Shown: positions 35,538 through 45,061, counted from the first letter of the stretch. The stretch: 64,000 nucleotides of DNA from Streptomyces echinoruber (GCF_014651135.1 NZ_BMWH01000012.1:93279-157278), one strand, 5' to 3'. Numbers and translations are program-made. Notes: generated by a model not told the origin, from the letters alone.

Positions 35538-36308
35538 GTGCCCGAGACCTCGCACGCCATCCCTGCCCTTCTCCCCGCCCTCCCGGCCCCGACCGCGCAG
35601 GCCGAGCGGCTGATCGAGCTGGGGGTGCACGAGCTGGCGGGGCTGCCCGCCGCCGAGCTGCGCGCCTTCGCCGAGGCCGCCGAGTCCCCCGCGGGCGGAG
35701 AGTCCCCCGCGGGCGGGGAGGGCCCCGCGGCCGGAGAGTCCCCCGCGGGCGGGGAGGGCCCCGCGGCCGGAGAGTGCCCCGCGGGCGGGGAGGGCGCCCT
35801 GCTCACCGTCCACCCGGACCGCGTCCCCGCCTCCGCCCTCGCGCCGCTGCTCCGCCGCGACGGCAAGGCCGGTTTCGTCGTCGCCGACATGTCCGACGTC
35901 GATCTCTTCGCCCCGCTCGACACGATCGAGCTGCCCGACGCTCCGCTCTACCTCCTCACCGGCCTCGACCGCGGCGACCACATGGCCAACTGGAGCCCGA
36001 ACGAGGCCCTGCCCGCCCTCACGGCACAGGCCCGCACCCCGCTGCTGCTCACCGAGGGCATCCACTGGGTGCTGCAGCAGCCCGCCGTCCTGGAGCGCAA
36101 CCACTGCTTCATGACCATCGGCTCCCGGCTGCGCAGGGCCGACGGCACGCTGGACGCCCGCACGCCGGCCGTCTGGATCAGCAACGGCACCGGGCGGGAC
36201 GGCCGCGAGCGCCGCAACGCGCCCAAGGTGGGCTGGTGCTGGGCGGGCAACCGGCACACCTGGCTGGGCTTCGCCTCGGCGACGGGCCGCCGGGCCCAGG
36301 ACCGGTAG
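35538..36308 (+). CDS. DUF5701-like protein with internal hexapeptide repeat
   Basis: 256 residues from a GTG start with GGGAG upstream. It resembles DUF5701 proteins of actinomycetes (function unknown): an N-terminal helical part (AERLIELGVHELAGLPAAELR) and a C-terminal globular part (LLTGLDRGDHMANWSPNEAL, LTEGIHWVLQQP, WCWAGNRHTWLGFASATGRR). An expanded repeat of ESPAGG/EGPAAG units separates them. No membrane span or signal. Confidence 0.75.
   Translation: MPETSHAIPALLPALPAPTAQAERLIELGVHELAGLPAAELRAFAEAAESPAGGESPAGGEGPAAGESPAGGEGPAAGECPAGGEGALLTVHPDRVPASALAPLLRRDGKAGFVVADMSDVDLFAPLDTIELPDAPLYLLTGLDRGDHMANWSPNEALPALTAQARTPLLLTEGIHWVLQQPAVLERNHCFMTIGSRLRRADGTLDARTPAVWISNGTGRDGRERRNAPKVGWCWAGNRHTWLGFASATGRRAQDR
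35682..35789 (+). repeat. 18-bp coding repeat, six units
   Basis: Units GAGTCCCCCGCGGGCGG[AG] and GAGGGCCCCGCGGCCGGA alternate and encode ESPAGG and EGPAAG within the DUF5701-like protein. Confidence 0.9.
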
Positions 36309-36726
36309 GCAAGAGCCGCCGAGCTCCACCAGCCGCGTCCCGCGGCACGGAGACAGGCGAAACGCCCGACGGGGCGGACGGCCGCCGGCCGCACGGGTCC
36401 GGCCGCACGGATGCGGCAGAGCCGGAGCCGTGCGGCCGGGACCAGGACCAGCCGGCACGGGCCTGCCCGCCGGCGCACGAGGAGCGGAGCGGGACAGCGG
36501 TCGGACCCGCGCCCGGGGGCGAGCGTGTCGTGCGCGCCGCGCGGGATCAGCGCCGGGCGGGCGCAGGGCGCCGATGGCCGAAGCCGGGAGATTCCCAGGG
36601 GGAACGACCCCGCCCACGCCCCGCACCCCGTGCCCGGCCGCCCCGCCCCACGCCTTTGGCCCGTGTGCCCTTACGACCGGGCAGTCCGCGCGGTCGGACG
36701 CATCGCGGCCGTGCCGACGGCGGGCG
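36309..36726. other. Convergent intergenic region
   Basis: No supportable gene. Contains copy 2 of the dispersed near-palindrome (36669-36697), 30 bases beyond the ligase stop. Confidence 0.5.
36669..36697. repeat. Dispersed near-palindromic repeat, copy 2
   Basis: 28 of 29 bases match copy 1. In this convergent setting it could act as a bidirectional terminator hairpin (CGACCG/CGGTCG arms). Confidence 0.75.
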
Positions 36727-38205
36727 TCACTCGACCGGCCACGTGTGCACCGGCGCGTTGAGATGCATGTAGTCGATGTACGTCTCCGTCATGCGCCGCA
36801 GCGCCTCGTGACGGCCGCAGTGGGCGGTGGCGTCGATGTGGTGGAACATCTCCTTCTGCCACACGGCGCCGTTGCGGCCGGTGACACACCGCTGCTCGAT
36901 GACGCCGAGCAGCGGTTCGCGCCAGGCATCGTCCATTCCCGAGTGCTCGAGCCCCCGGTGGGCCAGGGGCAGCAGCCGCCGCAGGACGAGCTCGGCCACC
37001 GGCACCTCGCCCATGCCGGGCCAGTACAGGGACGCCTCGATGCCGTGCCGCGCCGCCGCGTGCAGGTTGTCCTCGGCGGCCTGGAACGACATCCGCGACC
37101 ACACCGGCCGCTCCTCCTCCACCAGGGCACGGGTGAGGCCGTAGTAGAACGCGCCGTTGGCGAGGGTGTCGGCGACGGTGGGGCCGGCCGGCAGCACCCG
37201 GTTCTCCACCCGCAGATGCGGCTTGTCGTGGGCGACGGCGTACACCGGGCGGTTCCAGCGGTAGATGGTGCCGTTGTGCAGGGTCAGCTCGGCCAGCTCG
37301 GGGACGTCGCCCCGGTCCAGCGTCTCGACGGGGTTCTCTTCGTCGCACAGGGGCAGCAGGGCGGGGAAGTAGCGCAGGTTCTCCTCGAAGAGGTCGAAGA
37401 CGCTGGTGATCCACCGCTCACCGAACCACACCCTGGGCCGGACCCCCTGCACCCTGATCTCCTCCGGGCGGGTGTCGGTGGCCTGCTCGAACAGCGGAAT
37501 ACGGGTCTCGTGCCACAGCTCCTTGCCGAACAGGAACGGCGCGTTGGCCGCGAGGGCGACCTGGACTCCGGCGACCGCCTGGGCCGCGTTCCAGTAGGCG
37601 GGGAACTCCTCCGGGGAGACCTGCAGGTGGAACTGGGTGCTGGTGCACGCGGCCTCCGGAGTGATGGTGTCCGCGTAGGTGCGCAGCCGGTCGGTCCCGT
37701 CGACCTCGAGGCGCAGGTCCTCGCCCCGGGCCGCGAAGACCTGGTCGTTGAGCAGCCGGTACCGCGGGTTCTCCGACAGGGCCGCCTCGCCGACGTCCTC
37801 CTGCCGCAGGGTGGGCAGGATCCCCACCATGATCAGATGGGCGCCGGTCGGCCCGGAGCGCTCCTCGGCGTGGTTGAGCGCGGCCCGGATCTCCGTCTCC
37901 CAGGCGTCCGGGCCGCCCTGCGTCAGCCGGCGGGGCGGGATGTTGATCTCGATGTTGAACCGGCCCAGCTCCGTCGACCAGGCCGGGTCCGCGATCGCGG
38001 CGAGCACCTCGCTGTTGCGCATCGCCGGCTCGGCCCGGTCGTCCACCAGGTTCAGCTCGATCTCCAGCCCCACCTGGGGCCGCTCGGACTCGAACCGCGA
38101 CTCGCGCAGCATCTGCGCGAACGCCTCCAGGCACTGCTGCATCTTGCTCCGGTACCGGCGGCGGTCCTCGCGGGTGAAGACCAGCGCCGGGACGTCCCGT
38201 CCCAT
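36727..38205 (-). CDS. Glutamate-cysteine ligase family (GCS2/YbdK-type) carboxylate-amine ligase
   Basis: 492 residues from ATG 38205 (GGGAGGG upstream; an ATG five codons earlier is also possible). The family's metal and substrate motifs are present: VGLEIELNLVD, LGRFNIEINIPP, GAHLIMVGILPTL, STQFHLQVSPEEF and VWFGERWITSVFDLFEENLRYF. It catalyses ATP-dependent joining of a carboxylate to an amine. Glutamate-cysteine ligase is the nominal activity, but since actinomycetes use mycothiol the true substrate may differ. Stands alone; a dispersed near-palindrome lies beyond its stop. Confidence 0.9.
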   Translation of the reverse strand: MGRDVPALVFTREDRRRYRSKMQQCLEAFAQMLRESRFESERPQVGLEIELNLVDDRAEPAMRNSEVLAAIADPAWSTELGRFNIEINIPPRRLTQGGPDAWETEIRAALNHAEERSGPTGAHLIMVGILPTLRQEDVGEAALSENPRYRLLNDQVFAARGEDLRLEVDGTDRLRTYADTITPEAACTSTQFHLQVSPEEFPAYWNAAQAVAGVQVALAANAPFLFGKELWHETRIPLFEQATDTRPEEIRVQGVRPRVWFGERWITSVFDLFEENLRYFPALLPLCDEENPVETLDRGDVPELAELTLHNGTIYRWNRPVYAVAHDKPHLRVENRVLPAGPTVADTLANGAFYYGLTRALVEEERPVWSRMSFQAAEDNLHAAARHGIEASLYWPGMGEVPVAELVLRRLLPLAHRGLEHSGMDDAWREPLLGVIEQRCVTGRNGAVWQKEMFHHIDATAHCGRHEALRRMTETYIDYMHLNAPVHTWPVE

Positions 38206-38224
38206 CGGCCCTCCCACCATCGGC

Positions 38225-38470
38225 CCTTCTCACGCCCCCTCCACCCCCAGCGTCGCACCACGGCGCCGCACGGACCAGGTGGAACGGGGGCGCCGCGACG
38301 GGCAGGACCTTGCGGGAACGGCCGCGCGGTGCAGCCGATGGGCAGGACGTCGTCGGCGGTGCCGCGCAGGGCGAGGGCGGGCACGTCGATCCTGGAGAGG
38401 CCGGCGCGGAAGTCGGTGAGCCAGGTCAGCGCCGCGGCCGCGGCCGCGTGGAACCCGCCGTCGGCGGCGC
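38225..38470 (-). pseudogene. C-terminal remnant of an alpha/beta hydrolase
   Basis: The stretch ALTWLTDFRAGLSRIDVPAL, followed by LRGTADDVLPIGCTARPF, matches the C-terminal region of chloroperoxidase-type alpha/beta hydrolases around the catalytic Asp. The N-terminal core is missing and the C-terminal His region is not recognisable. Confidence 0.6.
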
Positions 38471-38630
38471 ACGATCCTGTGGTTCGTCCCGCTGTCGGGC
38501 TTGGCGATGTCCGTGCTCGGCCTGGCCTTCCTCGGCGGAGGCGCGCGGACCCCGAAGCCGTTGGTGATCGTGGCGCTGTTCGCCTGCATCCTCCGCACCG
38601 GCATCGGCCTCGCCGCCTCTCCTGCTCCTC
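38469..38630 (+). pseudogene. Membrane-protein fragment
   Basis: ILWFVPLSGLAMSVLGLAF and KPLVIVALFACILRTGIGLA read as two membrane helices without a start signal, after which the frame becomes a low-complexity Pro/Ala run. Probably a fragment left by the same rearrangement that truncated the hydrolase. 38631-38976 shows nothing else. Confidence 0.4.
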
Positions 38631-38976
38631 CGCCTTCACCGCCGCCCCGCCACGATCCGACCCCACCACCGCGCCCCGCGCCGGCAGCCGCCTCGTCCGG
38701 CCTGAGCCTGCCGCCCCTTACCACGGGCGTGCACCGCCGACCCGCCGGCGCCCGTGGCTGGTGCCGGGCCGGAGCGGGCAGGCGGGCGGACCGCCGTGTC
38801 GACATGCGGATCCCGGGCACGACCGGGGGCGGCGGCCCAGACGGCCGCCGAGGCGCGGGCGGCGCGGTCCTCGCGCCTCCGGCTCGGACGCCCGCCACCC
38901 GGCCGCGATTCGGCCCGTCCGGCCGCGATCCGGTCGTGCGGGCGTCCGCGTCGCGGGCACCGCGAGACCGCCCCCG

Positions 38977-39201
38977 TTAGGAGGCCGGCCGGCGGGGCAG
39001 GGAGGCCGCGGGCGGACGACTGCGCCACTCGCGGTAGGCGTGCCACAGGGTCTCGCCCCGCCGGCACCGGCCGTGAGTGCCCCGGCACACCGGGCAGTTG
39101 CCGATGTGCTGCACGTAGGAGTCCTCGGGCGAGCCCTGCTCCGTGCCGGAGCGCGCACCGGTGTACCCGCCCTGCGCCGCTCTCCTGCCGCCCTGCGTCA
39201 T
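38977..39201 (-). CDS. Small Cys-containing protein of the regulatory locus
   Basis: 74 residues. YVQHIGNCPVCRGTHGRCRRGE carries CxxC and a third Cys that might bind zinc; the rest is Arg/Gly-rich. The ATG at 39201 has GTGAGGAGC upstream. It starts five bases after the stop of the HATPase gene, so the two are probably co-translated. Function unknown. Confidence 0.65.
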   Translation of the reverse strand: MTQGGRRAAQGGYTGARSGTEQGSPEDSYVQHIGNCPVCRGTHGRCRRGETLWHAYREWRSRPPAASLPRRPAS

Positions 39202-39206
39202 GCTCC

Positions 39207-39656
39207 TCACCGCCCCCGCAGTGCCAGCGTCGCCCAGACCGCGTTGCCGCCGGTGAGCGGGGAACGGTCCGCTCCCCAGGCGTGTGCGAGGTGGTGCACG
39301 AGGAACAGGCCACGCCCCGACTCCTCCCAGGGGCCCGGCAGGCGCGGGGACAGGTCGGCCGCGGCGGGGCCGTGGTCGTGGACCTCCAGGCGCAGCCGGG
39401 CGTCCGCCACCAGGCCGAACCCGCAGAGTATGTCCCCGCCGCCGGCGTGCAGCACCGCGTTGGTGGTCAGCTCGGACAGCAGCAGAACCGCGTCGGCGCA
39501 GACCTCGCCGGGCAGGCGCCAGGCTTCGAGCTGTGTGTGGAGGACCCGGCGGGCGGCCTGCACGCTGCCTTCGCCCGCGGGGAAGGCCTGCCAGCGGATC
39601 AGGCCCGGATCGAGCCCACCGGGCGGCCTCAGCAACGGGAAGGAGTGGAGGGACAA
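39207..39656 (-). CDS. HATPase_c_2 anti-sigma-factor-like ATP-binding protein
   Basis: 149 residues from a TTG start with GGAAGG eight bases upstream; longer readings give non-protein-like sequence. Bergerat ATPase motifs: LLLSELTTNAVLHA (N-box), VHDHGP (G1) and SGRGLFLVHHLAHAWG (G2). This is the RsbW/SpoIIAB-like group abundant in streptomycetes, often encoded beside XRE-DUF5753/DUF397 pairs, as here. It would bind a regulator or sigma factor. The SpoIIE phosphatase at 32779 belongs to the same type of signalling. Confidence 0.85.
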   Translation of the reverse strand: MSLHSFPLLRPPGGLDPGLIRWQAFPAGEGSVQAARRVLHTQLEAWRLPGEVCADAVLLLSELTTNAVLHAGGGDILCGFGLVADARLRLEVHDHGPAAADLSPRLPGPWEESGRGLFLVHHLAHAWGADRSPLTGGNAVWATLALRGR

Positions 39657-39845
39657 GGCGATCGCCTTCCGTGGGAGGCGGAGCTGCTGGCGGCGGGGTG
39701 GACAGCGGCTCCGGACAGCGAGCCTGGGACGCAAGAGCCGCCTGGCCGCGAAACGGGCAGCGCGCGATCCCTCCCGGAATCCGGGGCGACCGGGGGCGTC
39801 TGCGCAGGCGTGCCTCTCACGCAAGTAATCATGCTCGTAGCCCGG

Positions 39846-39873
39846 TTCACGCCGCAACTGTCTCTCTGATAAT
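39846..39873 (+). promoter_or_regulatory. Candidate promoter of the XRE gene
   Basis: TTCACG and GATAAT are separated by 16 bases in an AT-richer patch about 80 bases upstream of the XRE start. Confidence 0.35.
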
Positions 39874-39953
39874 TTCAGCGCGGTTGTATCGGGATGGTGC
39901 CATCGACAACTGCCCGGCACCATGGGACCGGTGACGGTTCGTCAGGAGGTAGC

Positions 39954-40823
39954 GTGAGCGAGGCTCGTTCGGGTGGCGGCAGCGCGCCCACCGTGCTCCG
40001 CATGATTCTGGGCAAGCGGCTGCAGGAACTGCGCCGTGCCGCCGGGACGTCCCTGGAGGACGCGGCCAAGGCCCTGAGCGTGACCCCGCTGACCATCCGG
40101 CGCCTGGAGAAGGCCGAGGTGGCGCTCCGCATCGTCTACGTCGAGAAACTGCTGCGGACCTACGGTGTGCCGCAGAGCGAGATCGACGAGTTCGTCGCCC
40201 TGGCGGAACGGGCCAACCAGCCCGGCTGGTGGCACCCCTACCGCGACGTCCTGCCGGCCTGGTTCACCGCGTACGTGAGCCTGGAGACGGACGCCAGGAT
40301 CCTGCGCGTCTACGAACCGCAGTACGTTCCCGGTCTGCTGCAGACCCACGGCTACGCGCGCGCCGTGCTGCGCGCGGGGTTCCCCAACGACAGCGAGGAG
40401 GACCTCCAGCGGCGGGTCGAGCTGCGGTTGCGCCGCCAGAGCCTGCTGGACAGACCCGACCCGCCCACGCTGTGGGTGGTGATGGAGGAGGCCGTCCTGC
40501 ACCGGGCGGTGGGCGGCCCGGAGGTGATGCGGGAGCAGATCGACCGGCTGCTGGAGGCCTCGGAGCAGGAGCACATCAGCATCGACGTCGTGCCCTTCTC
40601 GGCCGGCGCCCACGTCGGGGCCTGCGCCCCCTTCACCTACTTCCGCTTCGAGGAACCGGAACTGCCCGACATCGTCTACAGCGAGATCCTCTCCGCCTCC
40701 ATGTACCTGGACCAGCGTTCCGACGTCTCCGCCCACCTGGAGGCGCACAACCGGATGTCCCTGCTGACCTCGTCCGCGGAGAGCAGGGCCCTGCTGCATC
40801 GCATGCGCAAGGAGTACTCATGA
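39954..40823 (+). CDS. XRE family regulator with DUF5753 (WhiJ-like)
   Basis: 289 residues from a GTG start behind AGGAGGT. The N-terminal HTH (LGKRLQELRRAAGTSLEDAA, LSVTPLTIRRLEKAE) is followed by a DUF5753 domain from about residue 95 (YEPQYVPGLLQTHGYARAVL, and ISIDVVPFSAGAHVG). Proteins of this type, including WhiJ and BldB-neighbour families, work with small DUF397 partners to influence development and antibiotic production. The stop overlaps the DUF397 ATG. Confidence 0.93.
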   Translation: MSEARSGGGSAPTVLRMILGKRLQELRRAAGTSLEDAAKALSVTPLTIRRLEKAEVALRIVYVEKLLRTYGVPQSEIDEFVALAERANQPGWWHPYRDVLPAWFTAYVSLETDARILRVYEPQYVPGLLQTHGYARAVLRAGFPNDSEEDLQRRVELRLRRQSLLDRPDPPTLWVVMEEAVLHRAVGGPEVMREQIDRLLEASEQEHISIDVVPFSAGAHVGACAPFTYFRFEEPELPDIVYSEILSASMYLDQRSDVSAHLEAHNRMSLLTSSAESRALLHRMRKEYS

Positions 40824-41071
40824 CCATTCCCCACGGCCGGGTCTACAACGGCATGCCCGCCTCCCACCTGGGCGAACAGGGGTGGGAGCGTCCCTGGAGC
40901 GGGCCCAACGGCGGTCAGTGCGTGGAGGCGAAGAAGCTCGCCGACGGGCGCGTCGCCCTGCGGCAGTCCACGGACCCCGCCGGCCCGGCCCTGATCTACA
41001 CGGCGGAGGAGATCACCGCGTTCTTCGCGGGGGTCAAGAACGGCCTCGCCGACCACCTGACGGCCGACTGA
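40820..41071 (+). CDS. DUF397 protein
   Basis: 83 residues. The DUF397 core is present: WERPWSGPNGGQCVEAKKLADGR then VALRQSTDP and YTAEEITAFFAGVKNG. ATGA overlap with the upstream XRE gene indicates translational coupling. Known DUF397 proteins bind their cognate XRE-DUF5753 partner. Confidence 0.93.
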   Translation: MTIPHGRVYNGMPASHLGEQGWERPWSGPNGGQCVEAKKLADGRVALRQSTDPAGPALIYTAEEITAFFAGVKNGLADHLTAD

Positions 41072-41149
41072 CCCGCGGCCACCAGCACAGCGACCCCCCC
41101 ACCGGCAGCCACTGCCCGGCCCGCCGAAGCGCGCCCCGGAGAGGACAGC

Positions 41150-41974
41150 ATGACGCACAGCGCCCCACGTGACATCGACACCAGCAGGCCGCACTCGGCC
41201 CGGATGTACGACTACTACCTCGGTGGCAAGGACCACTTCGAGGTGGACAAGCAGGCCGCCGAGACCGTCGCCGCCATGTGGCCCGCCGTCTTCGTGGCCG
41301 CCCGGGAGAACCGCGCCTTCATGCACCGGGCCACCCGGGTCCTGGCGCGGGAGCACGGCATCCGCCAGTGGCTGGACATCGGCACCGGCATCCCCACCGA
41401 GCCGAACCTGCACCAGGTCGCCCAGGCCGTCGCGCCCGAGGCGCGGGTGGTCTACGTCGACAACGACCCGCTGGTGCTGAAGTACGCCGAGCGCCTGATG
41501 CGCAGCACCCCGCAGGGCCGCACCGAGTACATCGAGGGCGACATCACCGACCCCGAGGGCATCCTGGCCGCCGTGCGGGCGTCCGAGGTGCTGGACCTGA
41601 CCCGGCCCGTGGCGCTGTCCCTGAACGCCGTGCTGCACTTCGTCACCGACGACCAGGACCCGTACGGCATCGTCCGCCACCTGCTCGACGCGCTCCCGTC
41701 GGGCAGCGCCCTGGCCCTGAGCCACGGCACCCCCGACTTCGACGCGGAGACCGTGAAGAAGATCCAGGATCTCTACATCGCCTCCGGCACCCCGGCGAAG
41801 CTGCGCACCCGGGAGGAGTTCGCCCGGTTCTTCGAGGGGCTGAGCCTGCTCGACCCCGGGATCGCCGTGGGCCACCGCTGGCGGCCCGACGCGGGTGACC
41901 GGACGGACGCCTCCTCGGCGCAGCCGACGGACGCCGAAGTGAGCGTGTGGGTGGCGGTGGGGCTCAAGGCGTGA
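41150..41974 (+). CDS. SAM-dependent methyltransferase, DUF574/PF04672 family
   Basis: 274 residues. SARMYDYYLGGKDHFEVD at the N-terminus is the family hallmark, followed by the SAM-binding glycine loop WLDIGTGIPTEPNLHQ, the acidic residue in VVYVDNDPLVL, and the LSLNAVLHFVTDD strand. The C-terminal RTREEFARFFEGLSLLDPG matches the tail seen in the remnant at 26414. Likely the last gene of the XRE-DUF397 transcription unit; substrate unknown. Confidence 0.92.
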   Translation: MTHSAPRDIDTSRPHSARMYDYYLGGKDHFEVDKQAAETVAAMWPAVFVAARENRAFMHRATRVLAREHGIRQWLDIGTGIPTEPNLHQVAQAVAPEARVVYVDNDPLVLKYAERLMRSTPQGRTEYIEGDITDPEGILAAVRASEVLDLTRPVALSLNAVLHFVTDDQDPYGIVRHLLDALPSGSALALSHGTPDFDAETVKKIQDLYIASGTPAKLRTREEFARFFEGLSLLDPGIAVGHRWRPDAGDRTDASSAQPTDAEVSVWVAVGLKA

Positions 41975-42239
41975 GCCGGTGCCGCCGGCCGGGCCGGCGT
42001 GACTTCGGGGGGAGAGGTCCCGTACCACGCTGCCGCGTCGGCACGGGGTCCCCTGCGCGGGTCCGCCCCCGGCCATGGGCCCGGCCGTGCCGGGCCCCCG
42101 AGCCACGGCCGCGACCGTGCCGCCGGCCTCCACCGGAGGGGGAGTGGCGGCAGCCGGACCGCTGATGCGGACGGGGCCGGGTGCCGGGGCCGCGTGGGCC
42201 GGCACGCCCGGACCCGGCCGGGCGCCTGCGCCGTCCTGG

Positions 42240-43020
42240 ACGGCGCACGCACCCTGATCTACGGGCAGTTGATCGCCAGGGTCGCCTCCGCGAGGGACGC
42301 GCTGCACGCCCATGGGGTGCCATGGGGTGCGGGCCGGTGACGTGATCGCCTCCGTCGGGCCGCGCAGCGCGCATGCGCCGGTGGTCTTCCTGGCCCTGGA
42401 GAGCCTCGGGGCGTCGCGTATCCGCCGATCGACATGAGCCGGCCGGAGAACCGCGTCCGGGACGTGCTCGATCGCGGCAGGCCGGCCCTGCTGCTCGACC
42501 ACTCCGGCCGCATCGCCTCGGCCGCGCGCTCGGCCGCCGGGGCCGAGGCGCTCGGCACCCTGAGCCTGCCGGCCGAAGGCGAGCCCGGTCCCGTGGACGA
42601 GGACACGTACGGCGACCGCACCGGCGAAGCCCGGTACACGATCTTCTCCCCGGGCACGACCGGCCGCCCGAAGGGCGCCACCGTCGAGCACCAGGGCCTG
42701 CTCGACCATCTGTGGTCCAAGACGGCCGGCCTGTCACTGGGGCCCGAGGACGCGGTGGCCTTCTCGGCTCCGCTGGTGTTCGACATCTCCATCCGGCAGA
42801 TGCTCTGCCCGTTCCTGGCCGGCGGCAGGGCCGTCGTGACCGACGATGCCGTCATGCGCATGCCGCGCTGGTGGATCGATGCCCTCGACACCGCGGGCGT
42901 GACCGTCGTGGAGCCGGTGCCCACGGCCGTCGGCCGGCTCGTGGACGAGACGCGGCGCCAGGAGGGGGGCGGTCCTGCCGAAGCTGCGGTGGGTGCTGTC
43001 CACCGGCGGCCGGTCAGCGG
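42240..43020 (+). pseudogene. Truncated NRPS-type adenylation domain
   Basis: Fragments of an AMP-binding domain in several frames: TLIYGQLIARVASARDALHA, VIASVGPRSAHAPVVFLALES, then after a frameshift ENRVRDVLDRGRPALLLDHS and the core motif FSPGTTGRPKGATVEHQGLL. VEPVPTAVGRLVDE and a frameshifted LRWVLSTGG end it. The second half of the domain is gone, ending where the next gene begins. The motif has SPG in place of the usual SGT start. Confidence 0.8.
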
Positions 43021-44227
43021 CTGCTGCGCTCGGTGGAGCGGCTCCCGGTCTTCTGCGCGGTCTCCTCGCCGCGGTCTTCCAGCAGCGGCTTCGGCACGGC
43101 CGGTTCGGGCAGGGTACGGAACAGCAGCCAGCTCAGGGCGGGCATCGCGATCAGGGGCGTCAGGGCCGTGCGCAGCGAGGTGGCGTCGGCGATGCTGCCG
43201 ATGACGGGGCTGGTCAGGCCGCCGACGCCGGCCATGAGGCCGAGGGTGATCCCGCCGGCCGTTCCGACGCGCGTGGGCAGGTAGTCCTGGGCGAGCGTGA
43301 CCTGCAGCGAGAAGGGGACGTACAGGCCGATCGAGGTCAGCGCCACGAAGAGGTAGATCGCCGGGCCGGGCACGAACACCACGCCGGCCACGGCCGCGAC
43401 CGTGATCAGGTACGACGTGCTCACCACCGTGACCCGGTCCCAGCGGTGGGCCAGGTTGCTGCCGACGCCGTGCCGACGGCACCGCCCAGGTAGAGCACGA
43501 ACAGCGCGGCCGTCCCCGCCGCCGTACCGCCGTCCGTCTGCTCCCGGGCGTGGAAGGCGACGAACGTGCTCATCCCGACGAAGACGATCGACCGGCACAC
43601 CACCGCCGGCGACAGCCGCACGAACGACGCCCAGTCGTCCCGCCCCTGCGCGGCCTCCTTGCCGCCGTCGGCGGACGGCGTCCTGTCCAGCGCCCGCAGC
43701 ACCGGCAGCGTCAGCACGCTGCCGGCCAGCGCGGGCAGGATCAGCAGCGGGGACAACCGCAGTCCGCCCGTGGCGATCACGGCGGTGACCAGGAGCGGAG
43801 CCGCCGAGAAACCGACGTTGCCGCCCAGGGAGAACCACCTTATGGAGCTGTGGCTGCCCTTGCTGGCGACTCGTGCGACCCGCGCGGACTCCGGGTGGTA
43901 CGCGGCGACCCCGATGCCGGACAGCGCCATGAACAGCAGCGTGAGCGGGTACGAGCCGCCGATCCCGCTCAGGGCCACGCCGAGCCCGCCGAGGATGGTA
44001 CTCGCCGGCAGCAGCCAGGGGACGGGGTGCCGGTCGGTGAGCGCGCCGAAGAAGGGCTGCGCCACCGAGGACAGCAGGCCGGCGGCGAGCACGATGCCCG
44101 AGGCCGCGGCGTAGGTGTAGGCACGCTCGGCGACGAAGAACGGCACCAGGGCCGCCACGGCGCCCTGGTAGACGTCCACACAGGCATGTCCGGCCGACAG
44201 CAGGACGATCGACTTGTTCCTTCGCAT
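43014..44227 (-). pseudogene. MFS transporter, frameshifted (fosmidomycin-resistance-like)
   Basis: The ATG at 44227 opens MRRNKSIVLLSAGHACVDVYQG, an FsrA/Fsr-like exporter start, and runs to LFVLYLGGAVGT near 43465. There a one-base change moves the rest into another frame, which continues GVGSNLAHRWDRVTVV to a normal stop at 43014. Together they would make about 400 residues with 12 helices. Only one lesion is visible, so it may be a recent mutation or a sequencing error. It diverges from an AraC regulator. Confidence 0.8.
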
Positions 44228-44281
44228 GGCGCCATGGTCATCCGTGGCCGCCCTGTCGCACTTCCGATAATCTGCCAATCA

Positions 44282-45061
44282 ATGAAGGGCATCCGCCACG
44301 AGTCGGTGGCGCCCACCAGCGCCCGCCGGCTGGTCCCGGGCGCGGCCATCGACGCCCACCGGCACGACGACCACCAGCTCGTCTACGCGGGCCGGGGCGT
44401 GCTCGCCGCCACCACCGGCGCCGGCTCGTGGACGGCCCCGGCCACCCGGGCGATCTGGGTGCCGGCCGGCACCGTGCACTCCCACCAGGCGCACGGCGAG
44501 CTCGAACTGCACCTGATCGGCATCCCCGCGGACACCAACCCGCTCAGCCTGGACGAGCCCACCGTGCTGACCGTCAGCCCGCTGCTGAGGGAACTGATCC
44601 TCGCCTGCACCCGCGACCCGGCGGACGACAGCCCGGAACACCGGCGCCTGCGCGCCGTCCTGTGCGACCAGCTGCGCGTCTCCCCCCAGCAGCCGCTGCA
44701 CGTGCCGACGCCGACCGCACCGCAGCTCAAGGCGCTGTGCGAGATCCTGCACGCCGACCCGGCCGACAACCGCACCCTGGCGGCCCTGGGCAGACAGGTC
44801 GGCGCCAGCGACCGCACGCTGTCCCGGCTGTTCCGGGCCGACCTCGGCATGACGTTCCCGCAGTGGCGCACCCAACTGCGCCTCTCCCACGCCCTGGTGC
44901 TGCTCGCCGAGGACACGCCGGTGACGGTGGTGGCGCACCGGTGCGGCTGGTCCTCGGCGAGCGCGTTCATCGACGTCTTCCGCCGCGCCTTCGGCCACAC
45001 GCCGGGCCGCGCCGCGTCCGCGGCCCGGCCGGCGTGCCGGGGCCGTCCGGGGCGGCGGTGA
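44282..45061 (+). CDS. AraC family transcriptional regulator
   Basis: 259 residues. An N-terminal cupin sensor (GAAIDAHRHDDHQLVYAGRG, VPAGTVHSHQAHGEL) precedes a C-terminal AraC double HTH (LAALGRQVGASDRTLSRLFR, VTVVAHRCGWSSASAFIDVFRRAFGHTPG). Its start is 54 bases from the divergent MFS gene, the classic arrangement for controlling an exporter. The 3' end runs into the truncated sulfatase gene, so the last residues may be non-native. Confidence 0.88.
   Translation: MKGIRHESVAPTSARRLVPGAAIDAHRHDDHQLVYAGRGVLAATTGAGSWTAPATRAIWVPAGTVHSHQAHGELELHLIGIPADTNPLSLDEPTVLTVSPLLRELILACTRDPADDSPEHRRLRAVLCDQLRVSPQQPLHVPTPTAPQLKALCEILHADPADNRTLAALGRQVGASDRTLSRLFRADLGMTFPQWRTQLRLSHALVLLAEDTPVTVVAHRCGWSSASAFIDVFRRAFGHTPGRAASAARPACRGRPGRR

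Noticed and set aside
36430..39828. 1,132-codon plus-strand frame
   Set aside because: Antisense of the GCS2-type ligase and neighbours, without recognisable motifs.
42240..43020. Functional NRPS adenylation gene
   Set aside because: Several frameshifts and loss of the second half of the domain.
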